A stretch of DNA of 19,639 bases, from positions 1-19,639 of the forward strand of contig DTYX01000896.1 of assembly GCA_012961655.1 (NCBI GenBank). The letters run 5' to 3'. Position 1 is the first letter of the stretch; each line of letters opens with the position of its first letter. The position numbers and the translations under genes were made by a program. Positions 1 through 6,317 of this stretch are shown here, piece by piece. Origin of the DNA: Candidatus Poribacteria bacterium. Its GTDB lineage: Bacteria > Poribacteria > WGA-4E > DTYX01. Below the pieces are notes generated by a model, which worked only from the letters and a program-made list of their open reading frames with translations, ran no database searches and was not told where the DNA came from.

Positions 1-1103
1 CAAGCAAAAGAGGGCAAGGCGCCGCCAAATCGGGACAGAATGCTCTTACAATTGATATCTATTGTGAACAAGCAGAACGCATTGAAAAATGGCTACCGCA
101 ATTTATTTTAACACTACACGCTGTCGAGAACAGAATTCCCTCAGTCACATTGCATGTCAACCAGATACATCCAGAATCAACTCTCCCTGGAGAAGATAAT
201 ATCCTGGCTCAATTTTCCTCTGGGGAATATTGTGCGGATGTCCTGAGACTATGGATTATTTCATTTAATAGTGAGAATAAACTAAATGATATCGCAATTA
301 AAAAGGAAACTCTAGAAGTTATTTACAATAATCTAGAAACAACCCTATACTCGATATTAGGATGTCTGGTAGAATATGATAAGAGTTATGATTATTTAGA
401 TGCTGATGCGCTTTGCCCGATTGATAAGCTAGCTCTAAATCGGTTAATGAAACTAATATCCGAAGTAAATAGCGCATACCAAAACCGCGATTTTATGACA
501 GCTTTCGATCATTTCTCCGAATTTTGTCAAAACGAGCTAAACGATTTTTATCTAAAAGCGGTAGCGGATAGATTACATACATATCCAGTTTGGTCAAGCG
601 CCAGACAGTCAGTTCAAGCTGTTTTGTGGAAAATGGCAAATACCCTTGTAAAACTAATAGCCCCTATTACGCCATTCTTGGCTGAACATTTTTGGACTAA
701 TCTGCAGCAGCGACGAAGAGACAAAGCGCCGCAGCCAAATACCAAGATAGATTTTCCCAGTGTTTTCTTGGCAGATTGGCCTGTTCCCATGAGAATAATT
801 CGGGGAGAGAGATATGAACGCGATTGGAAACAATTACTACGGTTCAAAGCGGATTTGACACAAATCTTAAAAGATGCATGTCATCAGGGAATAATAAACT
901 ACTTTGAAGAAGCCGATGTCGTTGTTTACACTAATACAGTCGAAGAGACTGAAATATTGCAGAACTACGTGGAAGATCTAAAAACAGCTTGCTCAATAGC
1001 AAAACTACGAATTTTACAACAAGAGCCTGAAAAGATACAAGAATTGTTCCAAGCAAATAATTTTAATCAGATATTCTTTTCCGTCAGTCGTTTGGATAGT
1101 TAG
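1..1103 (+). CDS. isoleucyl-tRNA synthetase-like protein, C-terminal part (5' end outside window)
   Basis: The reading frame is open from base 3 to the TAG at 1101-1103 (366 codons), so the gene enters from the left edge. Residues ~100-215 match the IleRS anticodon-binding helical domain, with ADVLRLW, a core LIAPITPFLAEHFW and NDFYLKAVADRLHTY (compare FYLDIIKDRQYTA in E. coli IleRS). Upstream, DIYCE followed by W at position 13 aligns with DMYLE...W of the IleRS catalytic core, and the distance to LRLW is close (67 versus 72 residues in E. coli as I recall it). However, the SDQHRGWF signature is replaced by QAERIEKWL, and KMSKS by STLPG. The C-terminus also lacks the CxxC zinc finger common in bacterial IleRS. 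Its position directly before lspA is the classic ileS place. It may be a divergent or catalytically inactive IleRS paralogue. Family assignment is firm; activity is doubtful. Confidence 0.8.
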   Translation, partial: SKRGQGAAKSGQNALTIDIYCEQAERIEKWLPQFILTLHAVENRIPSVTLHVNQIHPESTLPGEDNILAQFSSGEYCADVLRLWIISFNSENKLNDIAIKKETLEVIYNNLETTLYSILGCLVEYDKSYDYLDADALCPIDKLALNRLMKLISEVNSAYQNRDFMTAFDHFSEFCQNELNDFYLKAVADRLHTYPVWSSARQSVQAVLWKMANTLVKLIAPITPFLAEHFWTNLQQRRRDKAPQPNTKIDFPSVFLADWPVPMRIIRGERYERDWKQLLRFKADLTQILKDACHQGIINYFEEADVVVYTNTVEETEILQNYVEDLKTACSIAKLRILQQEPEKIQELFQANNFNQIFFSVSRLDS

Positions 1104-1180
1104 AAATCGATATTCACTTCGTTTGAGAAGATGGTTTTCGGGAAAAATTCGGTTTCTAAATCTAAGGAGATATTATTACA

Positions 1181-1675
1181 ATGCTAAAAGACGAGTTAAA
1201 AAAAATCAGTCCATTATTATTGACAGCATTCCCCGTTGTAGTAATCGATCAAGTCTCAAAGTTAATAATCCAAAGTAGCATCCAGTTAAATCACAGTAAG
1301 CCTATATTAAAAGGGATATTCGATATCGTCTATTACAAAAATGATGGAGCGGCATTTGGCATTCTGAAAGGCATGAATTCAATTTTCATAGTTATCATTA
1401 TAATTGCGATAGGTTTCATTTTAATGTACTACAGGTCTTTCAGGTATAACTCATGGATGAAAATCTCCTTGGGATTCTTGCTAGGTGGGGCATTGGGAAA
1501 TTTAATCGATCGAATTCGCATTGGACATGTCATTGACTTCATAAGGCTTGGCGTCAATTCCTATTGGTGGCCTGCTTTTAATTTAGCTGACGCCTCCGTA
1601 TGTGTTGGAGCAGTTATGTTACTTGCACATATGTTCAGCAGGAAAAGAGAACATGAAAACCTCAAAAACACCTAG
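1181..1675 (+). CDS. lspA: lipoprotein signal peptidase (signal peptidase II)
   Basis: This inner-membrane aspartyl protease removes the signal peptide from diacylglyceryl-prolipoproteins at the lipobox cysteine. The 164-residue product has the usual length. Family motifs are present in order: DQVSK (23-27), NDGAAFG (54-60), GGALGNLIDR (102-111), VIDFI (117-121) and PAFNLADASVCVG (131-143). The conserved aspartates D110, D119 and D137 include the catalytic dyad. Hydrophobic segments lie near 11-30, 66-83, 95-108 and 136-150. The ATG at 1181 follows an AAGGAG about 12 nt upstream. The gene follows the IleRS-like gene by 77 nt, echoing the common ileS-lspA arrangement, and its last 23 nt overlap the next gene. 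The two lipoproteins later in the window are plausible substrates. Confidence 0.97.
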   Translation: MLKDELKKISPLLLTAFPVVVIDQVSKLIIQSSIQLNHSKPILKGIFDIVYYKNDGAAFGILKGMNSIFIVIIIIAIGFILMYYRSFRYNSWMKISLGFLLGGALGNLIDRIRIGHVIDFIRLGVNSYWWPAFNLADASVCVGAVMLLAHMFSRKREHENLKNT

Positions 1676-2126
1676 AACTAAGATAGTTGCCATAAAATTC
1701 ATCTTCGTCATCAGTTGTATAATAATTCCACAGTTACACGCCCAGATATATTATCCGCCTGAGTCTGCCGAAGAGACTGCCGAACCCTATCATGAAAGCG
1801 CATTGCGTCGTTTTGAGATTATTTCACTTGTATCTCTTCCATTCACTGCCATTCACAGTTACTTATTGGTCAGAGGGATTAGGATGGCGCAGCAAGGCAA
1901 GATTGCGCCCAAAATTTCGGATACAGATTATAAAATTATAGGCGCTTCCGCGGTAACTTTTTCCGCGTTTATCGGATTCTGGGATTGGCTTCATACCCGT
2001 GGCAAAGACACCTCACAGCCTTTAATTCCAAAAGAATCTAAGGAAACCACACAACTATTTCGCGAATTAAGTGATGAAACATCGTCGCGGGAATTGGTCG
2101 TGCAATTGTTACAATTAAAATTCTAG
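1653..2126 (+). CDS. small exported/membrane hypothetical protein
   Basis: I do not recognise this 157-residue protein. The start chosen is the ATG at 1653 (MKTSKTPRTK...), because it directly precedes a typical signal peptide (positively charged, then hydrophobic IKFIFVISCIIIPQLHAQ, with a likely cleavage after HAQ). A purine-rich AGGAAAAGAG stretch lies just upstream. An in-frame ATG at 1602 would add 17 residues without a signal-like character. After a short acidic linker there are two hydrophobic stretches, around ISLVSLPFTAIHSYLLV and IIGASAVTFSAFIGFWDWL, so it is probably anchored in the membrane. It overlaps lspA by 23 nt in another frame, which points to co-transcription and translational coupling. 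Confidence 0.7.
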   Translation: MKTSKTPRTKIVAIKFIFVISCIIIPQLHAQIYYPPESAEETAEPYHESALRRFEIISLVSLPFTAIHSYLLVRGIRMAQQGKIAPKISDTDYKIIGASAVTFSAFIGFWDWLHTRGKDTSQPLIPKESKETTQLFRELSDETSSRELVVQLLQLKF

Positions 2127-2149
2127 TGTTTCATAAATTCGTATGGAGT

Positions 2150-2826
2150 TTAGAGTGAAGCGTATACCGACGGGTGAAAGCAGTTTGCTGAAGACAACGT
2201 AGAGGGATTAAAGTTGCGGAAATCCTCCCTAGTAACGATTACAGGATACTGCAGATCTCCCCGCCTATTCATTTCACGTAAAACTCTTATTCCCGCCTGT
2301 AAAAACGCGTTCGGCCCTATGGCAAACTGACCTAAGACAATGCGAGCAGGCACAGCGCCGGTTTGGGCGCACTCGAAGTTGACCGCGCGGAAGGCTGCGA
2401 GTAAATCGGCAGCGGAAACTTCTCCTTTGGGCCGGGCAACCGACGGACGGGAATGACTTTGGGCAATTCATTATGTTCATCAAGCCAGGACAACACCCAC
2501 GCGATGAACCCGAACTGTTCGGCGGGAGAAATATAGTCGCCATCGAGCTTCAAGTGATCGAGCTTTTCACCTCTTGACAGCCACATTTCAGCGGCTGGTC
2601 GGTATTCCGAGTAGAGCTCGCGATATGTTGTCAGTTCGATATTCGGCTGTTTGACGACGAATTGAAGAAAGGCGTCGAAATCAGTTTGGATTTCGGCTAT
2701 CTCTTCCGGCGGCCGAAGTGGCGCGGGAGACCATTTCTCACGTGGCGGGTTGTTGCCGAACCGGAATGTATCGGTGAACAATCTACACGGATGGGTATAC
2801 ATCACTAGGTATTCCCACTCGTCCAA
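2150..2826 (-). pseudogene. polysaccharide-deacetylase-like gene remnant, 5'-truncated and frameshifted
   Basis: From 2826 down to about 2435 the minus strand reads EWEYLVMYTHPCRLFTDTF...LRPPEEIAEIQTDFDAFLQF..., resembling the C-terminal half of polysaccharide-deacetylase-type proteins of uncultured bacteria. Near 2425-2445 the frame breaks. The sense continues in another frame as GEVSAADLLAAFRAVNFE, then ARIVLGQFAIGPNAFLQAG, ending at a TAA at 2150-2152. No N-terminal catalytic region exists: the reading frame continues upstream without a start codon straight into the 3' end of tRNA-Glu. I read this as a decayed fragment left by a deletion or integration ending at the tRNA. A TTG at 2826 could be used as a start but has no convincing ribosome site. 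Family assignment is moderate; pseudogene status is well supported. Confidence 0.65.
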
Positions 2827-2840
2827 ATGATGAAAAATAG

Positions 2841-2915
2841 TGTTCCTAGCGGGATTTGAACCCGCGCTGCAGGCTCGAAAGGCCTGTGTCCTGGGCCAGA
2901 CTAGACGATAGGAAC
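2841..2915 (-). tRNA. tRNA-Glu (anticodon TTC)
   Basis: Read on the minus strand, this folds as a complete cloverleaf. The acceptor stem is GTTCCTA/TAGGAAC (7 bp). The anticodon stem CAGGC/GCCTG encloses the loop CTTTCGA with anticodon TTC. The T arm is GCGGG-TTCAAAT-CCCGC. The discriminator is A at 2841, and the following bases (CTA) do not encode CCA, unlike the tRNA-Lys just upstream. Its 5' end lies 2 nt after the encoded CCA of tRNA-Lys, so both tRNAs are surely made from one precursor. Its 3' end abuts a truncated protein gene, a common position for integration or deletion endpoints. Confidence 0.96.
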
Positions 2916-2917
2916 AT

Positions 2918-3316
2918 TGGTGAGCCGTGCAGGAATCGAACCTGCGACCACCTGATTAACTTACCACACTCACTTTTATGAGCCAGATAACTATCTGTTG
3001 TAGTCTGGACTATATCTTTACCCTCAGCGTTACCTGTTAGGGTAGGACACGTATAGTCTCTGAGGAACGAAGGGAGTATAATTTAATACTGATAAACCCT
3101 TGAATAGCAAATCGAAGCATACTTTTACTATTCCTAATCCACTACTACTTAGATTAGCTTTCCTGCTGATTGCCCAATCCTTTAGATTTTTACGCTATGC
3201 CACGTACTAAAGGCTCTAAGGGGGTCTCAGCATACAGTATCCTCCACTTTACATGTTTCCATGTAAAGGCTCCATTTTGTTAAAGTCAGATGCTCTACCG
3301 ACTGAGCTAACGGCCC
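2918..3316 (-). tRNA. tRNA-Lys (anticodon TTT), split by a group I intron
   Basis: Exon 1 is 3316-3283 (minus strand) and exon 2 is 2959-2921, followed by an encoded CCA (2920-2918). Joined, they give a 73-nt tRNA. The acceptor stem is GGGCCGT/ACGGCTC with one G.U pair and discriminator A. The D arm GCTC...GAGC is intact. The anticodon stem TCTGA/TCAGG holds the loop CTTTTAA (anticodon TTT, Lys), and the T arm is GCAGG-TTCGATT-CCTGC. Each exon alone forms only half a cloverleaf. The break lies between positions 34 and 35, so the gene cannot give a working tRNA without splicing. A consensus promoter lies about 25 nt upstream of the 5' end, and tRNA-Glu follows in the same transcript. Confidence 0.93.
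2960..3282 (-). ncRNA. group I self-splicing intron in the tRNA-Lys(TTT) anticodon loop
   Basis: The 323-nt insert carries the group I catalytic core, read on the minus strand. P2 is CTTTACATG/CATGTAAAG capped by GAAA (3268-3247). P4 is TGCTGA (3232-3227) with TCAGCA (3169-3164). A P/Q-like segment TTGGGCAATCAGCAGG is followed by the P7 strands in CAGAGACTATACG and AAGATATAGTCC, pairing GACTAT (3058-3053) with ATAGTC (3013-3008). P8 is TACCCT (3044-3039) with AGGGTA (3024-3019). The 5' exon ends in T, and CTT can pair with GAG in the intron (T.G wobble at the splice site). The intron ends in G at 2960. The segments GAGCCTT...AAGTGGA, CAGAGACT, TACCCTAAC and GAGGGTAAAGA resemble the cyanobacterial/plastid tRNA-Leu(UAA) intron as I remember it, suggesting subgroup IC3. 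No homing endonuclease frame fits inside. Confidence 0.95.
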
Positions 3317-3340
3317 AACCTCAAAAAAACGTGGATTATA

Positions 3341-3369
3341 ATGATACATAATTTCTGGATAAATGTCAA
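3341..3369 (-). promoter_or_regulatory. sigma70-type promoter of the tRNA-Lys/tRNA-Glu transcript
   Basis: On the minus strand TTGACA (3369-3364) and TATCAT (3346-3341) are spaced by 17 nt. The expected start lies near 3334, about 18 nt before tRNA-Lys. A TATAAT 6 nt further down (3340-3335) is spaced 23 nt and is less likely. The -35 box is one arm of a palindrome shared with the divergent promoter. Confidence 0.75.
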
Positions 3370-3405
3370 GAAAAAATTTCCATTCTGGAAAAATTTTTCT
3401 TGACA
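3364..3405. repeat. 42-bp palindrome carrying two back-to-back -35 boxes
   Basis: The left arm TGTCAAGAAAAAATTTCC and the right arm GGAAAAATTTTTCTTGACA are almost perfect reverse complements around a 5-nt centre. Each outer end is a TTGACA box, one for the tRNA operon and one for larA. The A/T-tracts inside could act as UP elements for both or bind a shared regulator. The sequence cannot distinguish these. Confidence 0.7.
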
Positions 3406-3428
3406 AAATAAGCCTCTTGTATTTTAAT
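3400..3428 (+). promoter_or_regulatory. sigma70-type promoter of the larA-SDR operon
   Basis: TTGACA (3400-3405) is followed after 17 nt by TTTAAT (3423-3428), preceded by a T-tract. The larA start codon lies 28 nt downstream, so the leader is very short. The -10 is weaker than the -35. Confidence 0.65.
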
Positions 3429-3455
3429 AGACGAAAAAAGAAAGGGCGTTAAACT

Positions 3456-4724
3456 ATGAAACATAGAATAAATATCCCTTATGGAAATAGTGAAAAGCAC
3501 TTGCAGGTCGATGATAGCAACCTGCTATTCTCAGTTGAGCCGCCTATTCCTTGTCGACCTTCTCTGAGAGAGGAGCAAGATGAGGTGCGGCGAGCTATCT
3601 CAAATCCTATTGGAACTCCAAGTCTTGACGAGCTTATACAACCGCAACATAAAGTCGCAATTTTGGTGGACGACTTCACCCGTCCAACTCCAGCGTATAA
3701 GGTTATGCCGGTAGTGCTTGAGGCGCTGGGAAAAATAGGCGTTGCGGACGAGAACATCAAAATTATAGTCGCCAGAGGAACGCACCGAAAACTGTCACAC
3801 GCTGATATGGAGCAAAAAGTTGGGAAAGAGGTTGTAGAGCGTTTCGAAGTGAAGAACCACGAAAATGATAAAAATCTAGTGCCACTTGGAAAGTCCAAGA
3901 TGGGTACGCCAGTACGGATTAATCAGACAGTTATGGATGCTGATGTCCGCATTGCCATCGGTAGCGTTTGCGCTCATCCCGTTGCTGGGTACGGTGGCGG
4001 CGCGAAGATAATTGTGCCAGGGGTCGCCGGGGTCGAAACCATCCACGTAAATCACTCTCGGTGCGACCACCCTAATGTGACTATCGGTATCACCGACGGC
4101 AACCCAGTCAGGGAAGATATGAACGATATCGCCCGGATGGCAAAACTGAATTTCATCGTCAACACCATTCTGAACCCTCAGAAAGAGATTATTCGGGTAG
4201 TTGCGGGAGATGTTGTCATAGCACATAAGGAAGGTGTGAAACTCTACAGTGAGATATACGGAGCGAGAGCGGATGAATTAGCCGATATCGTCGTCGTCGG
4301 CGCAAGTCCACGTGACGCCACCTTTGGCCATGCGACCTTCGCTCTATACGCCGGGGTGTCAATGGCGAAAGCCGGCGGCACACTCATACTGGTCGCGCCT
4401 TGCACGGAAGGCTCGGGAAGCAAAGCAGGCAGAGAAAGTTTCCGTGACCTGGCGACGATGGCCCCCGATAAACTGATGACGTTGATACGGAAAGGCGAAG
4501 TTTCAGCTTCCGGTGGCGCATTTGACTACTGTTACTCCAAGGCGATGAATAGAAACCGGGTTGTTTTAGTATCCGATAACTATTCGGAATCAGAAGCGCG
4601 AGATTTAGGCGTCGGCTATGCGAATTCCGTTCAAGAAGCTGTGGACAATGCCCTGGCAGACATCGGCGCGGGAGCAGTGGTTGGCATACTACCAGTCGGC
4701 GGTTTGACAGTGCCATTGGACTAA
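3456..4724 (+). CDS. LarA-like nickel-dependent racemase/epimerase
   Basis: The 422-residue protein belongs to the LarA family (lactate racemase and related 2-hydroxyacid racemases/epimerases), cytoplasmic enzymes using a nickel-pincer nucleotide bound to a lysine. Family residues are all present: VDDFTRP (D73, R76), ARGTHR (H110), then AHPVAGYGGGAKIIVPG with H174 and K184, and H200. From family knowledge, K184 carries the cofactor, H200 binds nickel, and H110 and H174 act in proton transfer. The start is the ATG at 3456, with a modest AAGGG upstream. The gene ends 11 nt before the SDR gene, forming an operon that suggests racemisation or epimerisation of a hydroxyacid or sugar acid followed by oxidation. 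The substrate cannot be told from sequence. No larB/larC/larE cofactor genes are in the window. Confidence 0.9.
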   Translation: MKHRINIPYGNSEKHLQVDDSNLLFSVEPPIPCRPSLREEQDEVRRAISNPIGTPSLDELIQPQHKVAILVDDFTRPTPAYKVMPVVLEALGKIGVADENIKIIVARGTHRKLSHADMEQKVGKEVVERFEVKNHENDKNLVPLGKSKMGTPVRINQTVMDADVRIAIGSVCAHPVAGYGGGAKIIVPGVAGVETIHVNHSRCDHPNVTIGITDGNPVREDMNDIARMAKLNFIVNTILNPQKEIIRVVAGDVVIAHKEGVKLYSEIYGARADELADIVVVGASPRDATFGHATFALYAGVSMAKAGGTLILVAPCTEGSGSKAGRESFRDLATMAPDKLMTLIRKGEVSASGGAFDYCYSKAMNRNRVVLVSDNYSESEARDLGVGYANSVQEAVDNALADIGAGAVVGILPVGGLTVPLD

Positions 4725-4735
4725 GGAGGAAAATT

Positions 4736-5503
4736 ATGAGTTTAGAACTATTTCGTCTTGATGACCGCATAGCTATTATCACCGGCGGAAGCAGAGGTCT
4801 GGGCAAAGCAATGGCATCTGCTCTCGCCAGCGCAGGAGCGAATGTTGTGATTGTGAGCCGCCACTTAAATGAAGCTCAAGTAACCGCTGATGAAATTAAG
4901 AATAGCACTGGTAGAAAAGTTTTAGCATTGGAGATTGATGTATCCCAGCGGTTACAGGTGGAAAAGATGGTCACCCAGACTATAGAAGAATTTGGCAGAG
5001 TCGATATACTCATTAACAACGCCGGTCTCAATATCCGGGGGGGCATTGAAGAATTGAGAATGGAAGATTTGACACAGGTGTTGAATATCAATCTCATCGG
5101 TCCTATTCTTTGCTGTCGAGCAGTTGCTCCACACATGCAATCGCAGAAATACGGTCGGGTTATCAATATCGCATCCATACTAGGTTCAGTGGGAATGCCA
5201 AATCGCACGTCGTATAGTTCTAGTAAAGGAGCTTTGATTCAATTTACCAGAACTCTCGCGCTGGAATGGGCGCCGCATAATATCACCGTTAATGCCATTT
5301 GCCCTGGGCCTTTTGCCACGGAGATGAACCGCCCGTTAATGGAAGACCCGCAGGTGTATCAAACCTTTGCCAGCAAGATTCCTCTGGGGCGTTGGGGAGA
5401 CCCCGAGGAGATAGGCGGCGTCGCGATATTTCTTGCCTCTGAAGCATCCAGCTTCGTTACTGGCGCGACGATTTATGTCGATGGCGGATATACCGCGCAA
5501 TAG
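4736..5503 (+). CDS. short-chain dehydrogenase/reductase (classical SDR)
   Basis: This is a 255-residue cytoplasmic NAD(P)-dependent oxidoreductase of the classical SDR type. It has the cofactor motif TGGSRGLG (16-23), DV at 69-70, NNAG (94-97), the catalytic S147, Y160 and K164 (YSSSK), and PGPFATEM after the active site. It ends with FVTGATIYVDGGYTAQ, typical of gluconate 5-dehydrogenase, 2-deoxygluconate dehydrogenase and FabG-like members. A strong AAGGAGG directly after the larA stop supports the ATG at 4736. R20 after the glycine motif weakly favours NADP. The partnership with the LarA-like protein suggests a role in sugar-acid or hydroxyacid catabolism, but the substrate is unknown. 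No clear terminator follows. Confidence 0.92.
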   Translation: MSLELFRLDDRIAIITGGSRGLGKAMASALASAGANVVIVSRHLNEAQVTADEIKNSTGRKVLALEIDVSQRLQVEKMVTQTIEEFGRVDILINNAGLNIRGGIEELRMEDLTQVLNINLIGPILCCRAVAPHMQSQKYGRVINIASILGSVGMPNRTSYSSSKGALIQFTRTLALEWAPHNITVNAICPGPFATEMNRPLMEDPQVYQTFASKIPLGRWGDPEEIGGVAIFLASEASSFVTGATIYVDGGYTAQ

Positions 5504-5539
5504 CACAGGACCAAGATTTGCAAAATTCCCGCTTTTTCC

Positions 5540-5568
5540 TTGACTTCATTTGCCAATTTTGTTATATT
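5540..5568 (+). promoter_or_regulatory. sigma70-type promoter upstream of the URO-D-like fragment
   Basis: TTGACT (5540-5545), 17 nt, TATATT (5563-5568), again preceded by a T-rich tract. It implies a leader of about 130 nt before the start at 5709. In that A/T-rich leader I see no riboswitch-like fold or gene. Confidence 0.7.
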
Positions 5569-5708
5569 AACCCAAGTTGTTGTCATTCCCTACTTTCTAA
5601 TTGTACCAGACTTCTACGTTAGCTTCAATTCTTGGCAAATCTTTCATACAAAAATTTTTACAGATATAGAATCACCTAATTTTGTTATCAGTATTAAGGA
5701 GATAATTG

Positions 5709-6239
5709 ATGGCATACAGTGATAGATACTTAGCATATATGGGAATGGCGCCAAAACGTATACCACATTGGGAACATTGGTCTTGTCCTGACGCAGAAAC
5801 CTATCTGACGGGAATTGATTATTATGAGCATCCTCGGTTATGTCGGTTGAAAATGCGCGAACTATATCCTCAACTTGGATTGTCAGTGCCAGAAACGGAT
5901 GACCCGAAACCTCGACCAAAACTCAACCTGACCGGACAGAGTTCTAGCAAAGATGCAGAAAACATGAGTCATGTTCGCTGGGGTGACGGTGAAAGCAGTC
6001 ATTGGGATTGGGGTAAACACTTCAAAACTGTCGATGACGTCTTTGCTTTCTCACCACTCGAACAGGGCGATTTCAGCGATATCCCGGTGGTTGAGTCACG
6101 GGACTATTCAGACGAGGAAAAGCTTTACCAAATGTACCGCAAGAACTATCCGGCCGGGCAAGATAAAGCGCCTGAAGGTTCGACGGCATCGGTAGGCAGA
6201 GCTATACGGACAATGACTCTATTTTTCACTTTCGCTTGA
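5709..6239 (+). pseudogene. URO-D-like protein gene, 3'-truncated
   Basis: The start is the ATG at 5709, preceded by AAGGAG. A TTG directly before it is also in frame. The product would be 176 residues: MGMAPKRIPHWEHWSCPDAE, TGIDYYEHPRLC, VRWGDGESSHWDWGK, DIPVVESRDYSDEEKLYQ. It resembles the N-terminal part of uroporphyrinogen-decarboxylase-like proteins that are numerous in uncultured bacteria and are normally about twice this length or more. After KAPEGSTASVG the similarity stops. A short unrelated tail (RAIRTMTLFFTFA) ends at a TGA lying inside the -35 box of the gatB promoter. No continuation is seen in the other frames, so the 3' half was deleted. Its promoter and ribosome site are intact, so it may still be expressed. 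Family call is from memory; truncation is well supported. Confidence 0.6.
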
Positions 6240-6264
6240 CAGCAGTAATTCTTTATGATAAAAT
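6236..6264 (+). promoter_or_regulatory. sigma70-type promoter of gatB-rlmN
   Basis: TTGACA (6236-6241), 17 nt, TAAAAT (6259-6264): near-consensus boxes with ideal spacing, 54 nt before the gatB start. The TGA of the upstream fragment is formed by the -35 box itself. Confidence 0.85.
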
Positions 6265-6317
6265 ACGCCTTAATTTTTAATTTCCTCTACTTGAACTGAT
6301 TAAAATGGAGGTATAAA

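Noticed and set aside
1..110. KMSKS/SDQHRGWF motifs lost through a simple frameshift upstream of 150
   Set aside because: I translated the other two frames: one stops at about 57 and the other at about 111, and neither contains KMSKS- or SDQHRGWF-like residues. The open frame 3 keeps IleRS spacing.
2960..3282. Homing endonuclease inside the intron
   Set aside because: No open frame of useful length exists in 323 nt; the RNA core occupies nearly all of it.
2918..3316. Two separate half-tRNAs or a tmRNA-like gene
   Set aside because: The halves join into one perfect 7-nt anticodon loop, and the insert carries group I P4, P7 and P8 pairings. No tmRNA tag-reading frame or Ala-type ends are seen.
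3479..3898. 139-codon minus-strand frame
   Set aside because: Shadow of the LarA-like gene, which has all catalytic motifs on the plus strand.
4384..4806. 140-codon minus-strand frame across the larA-SDR junction
   Set aside because: Antisense to two well-supported genes and basic/serine-rich like a shadow frame.
5540..5722. 60-codon frame before the URO-D-like fragment
   Set aside because: It begins inside the promoter, has no ribosome site and overlaps the supported start.
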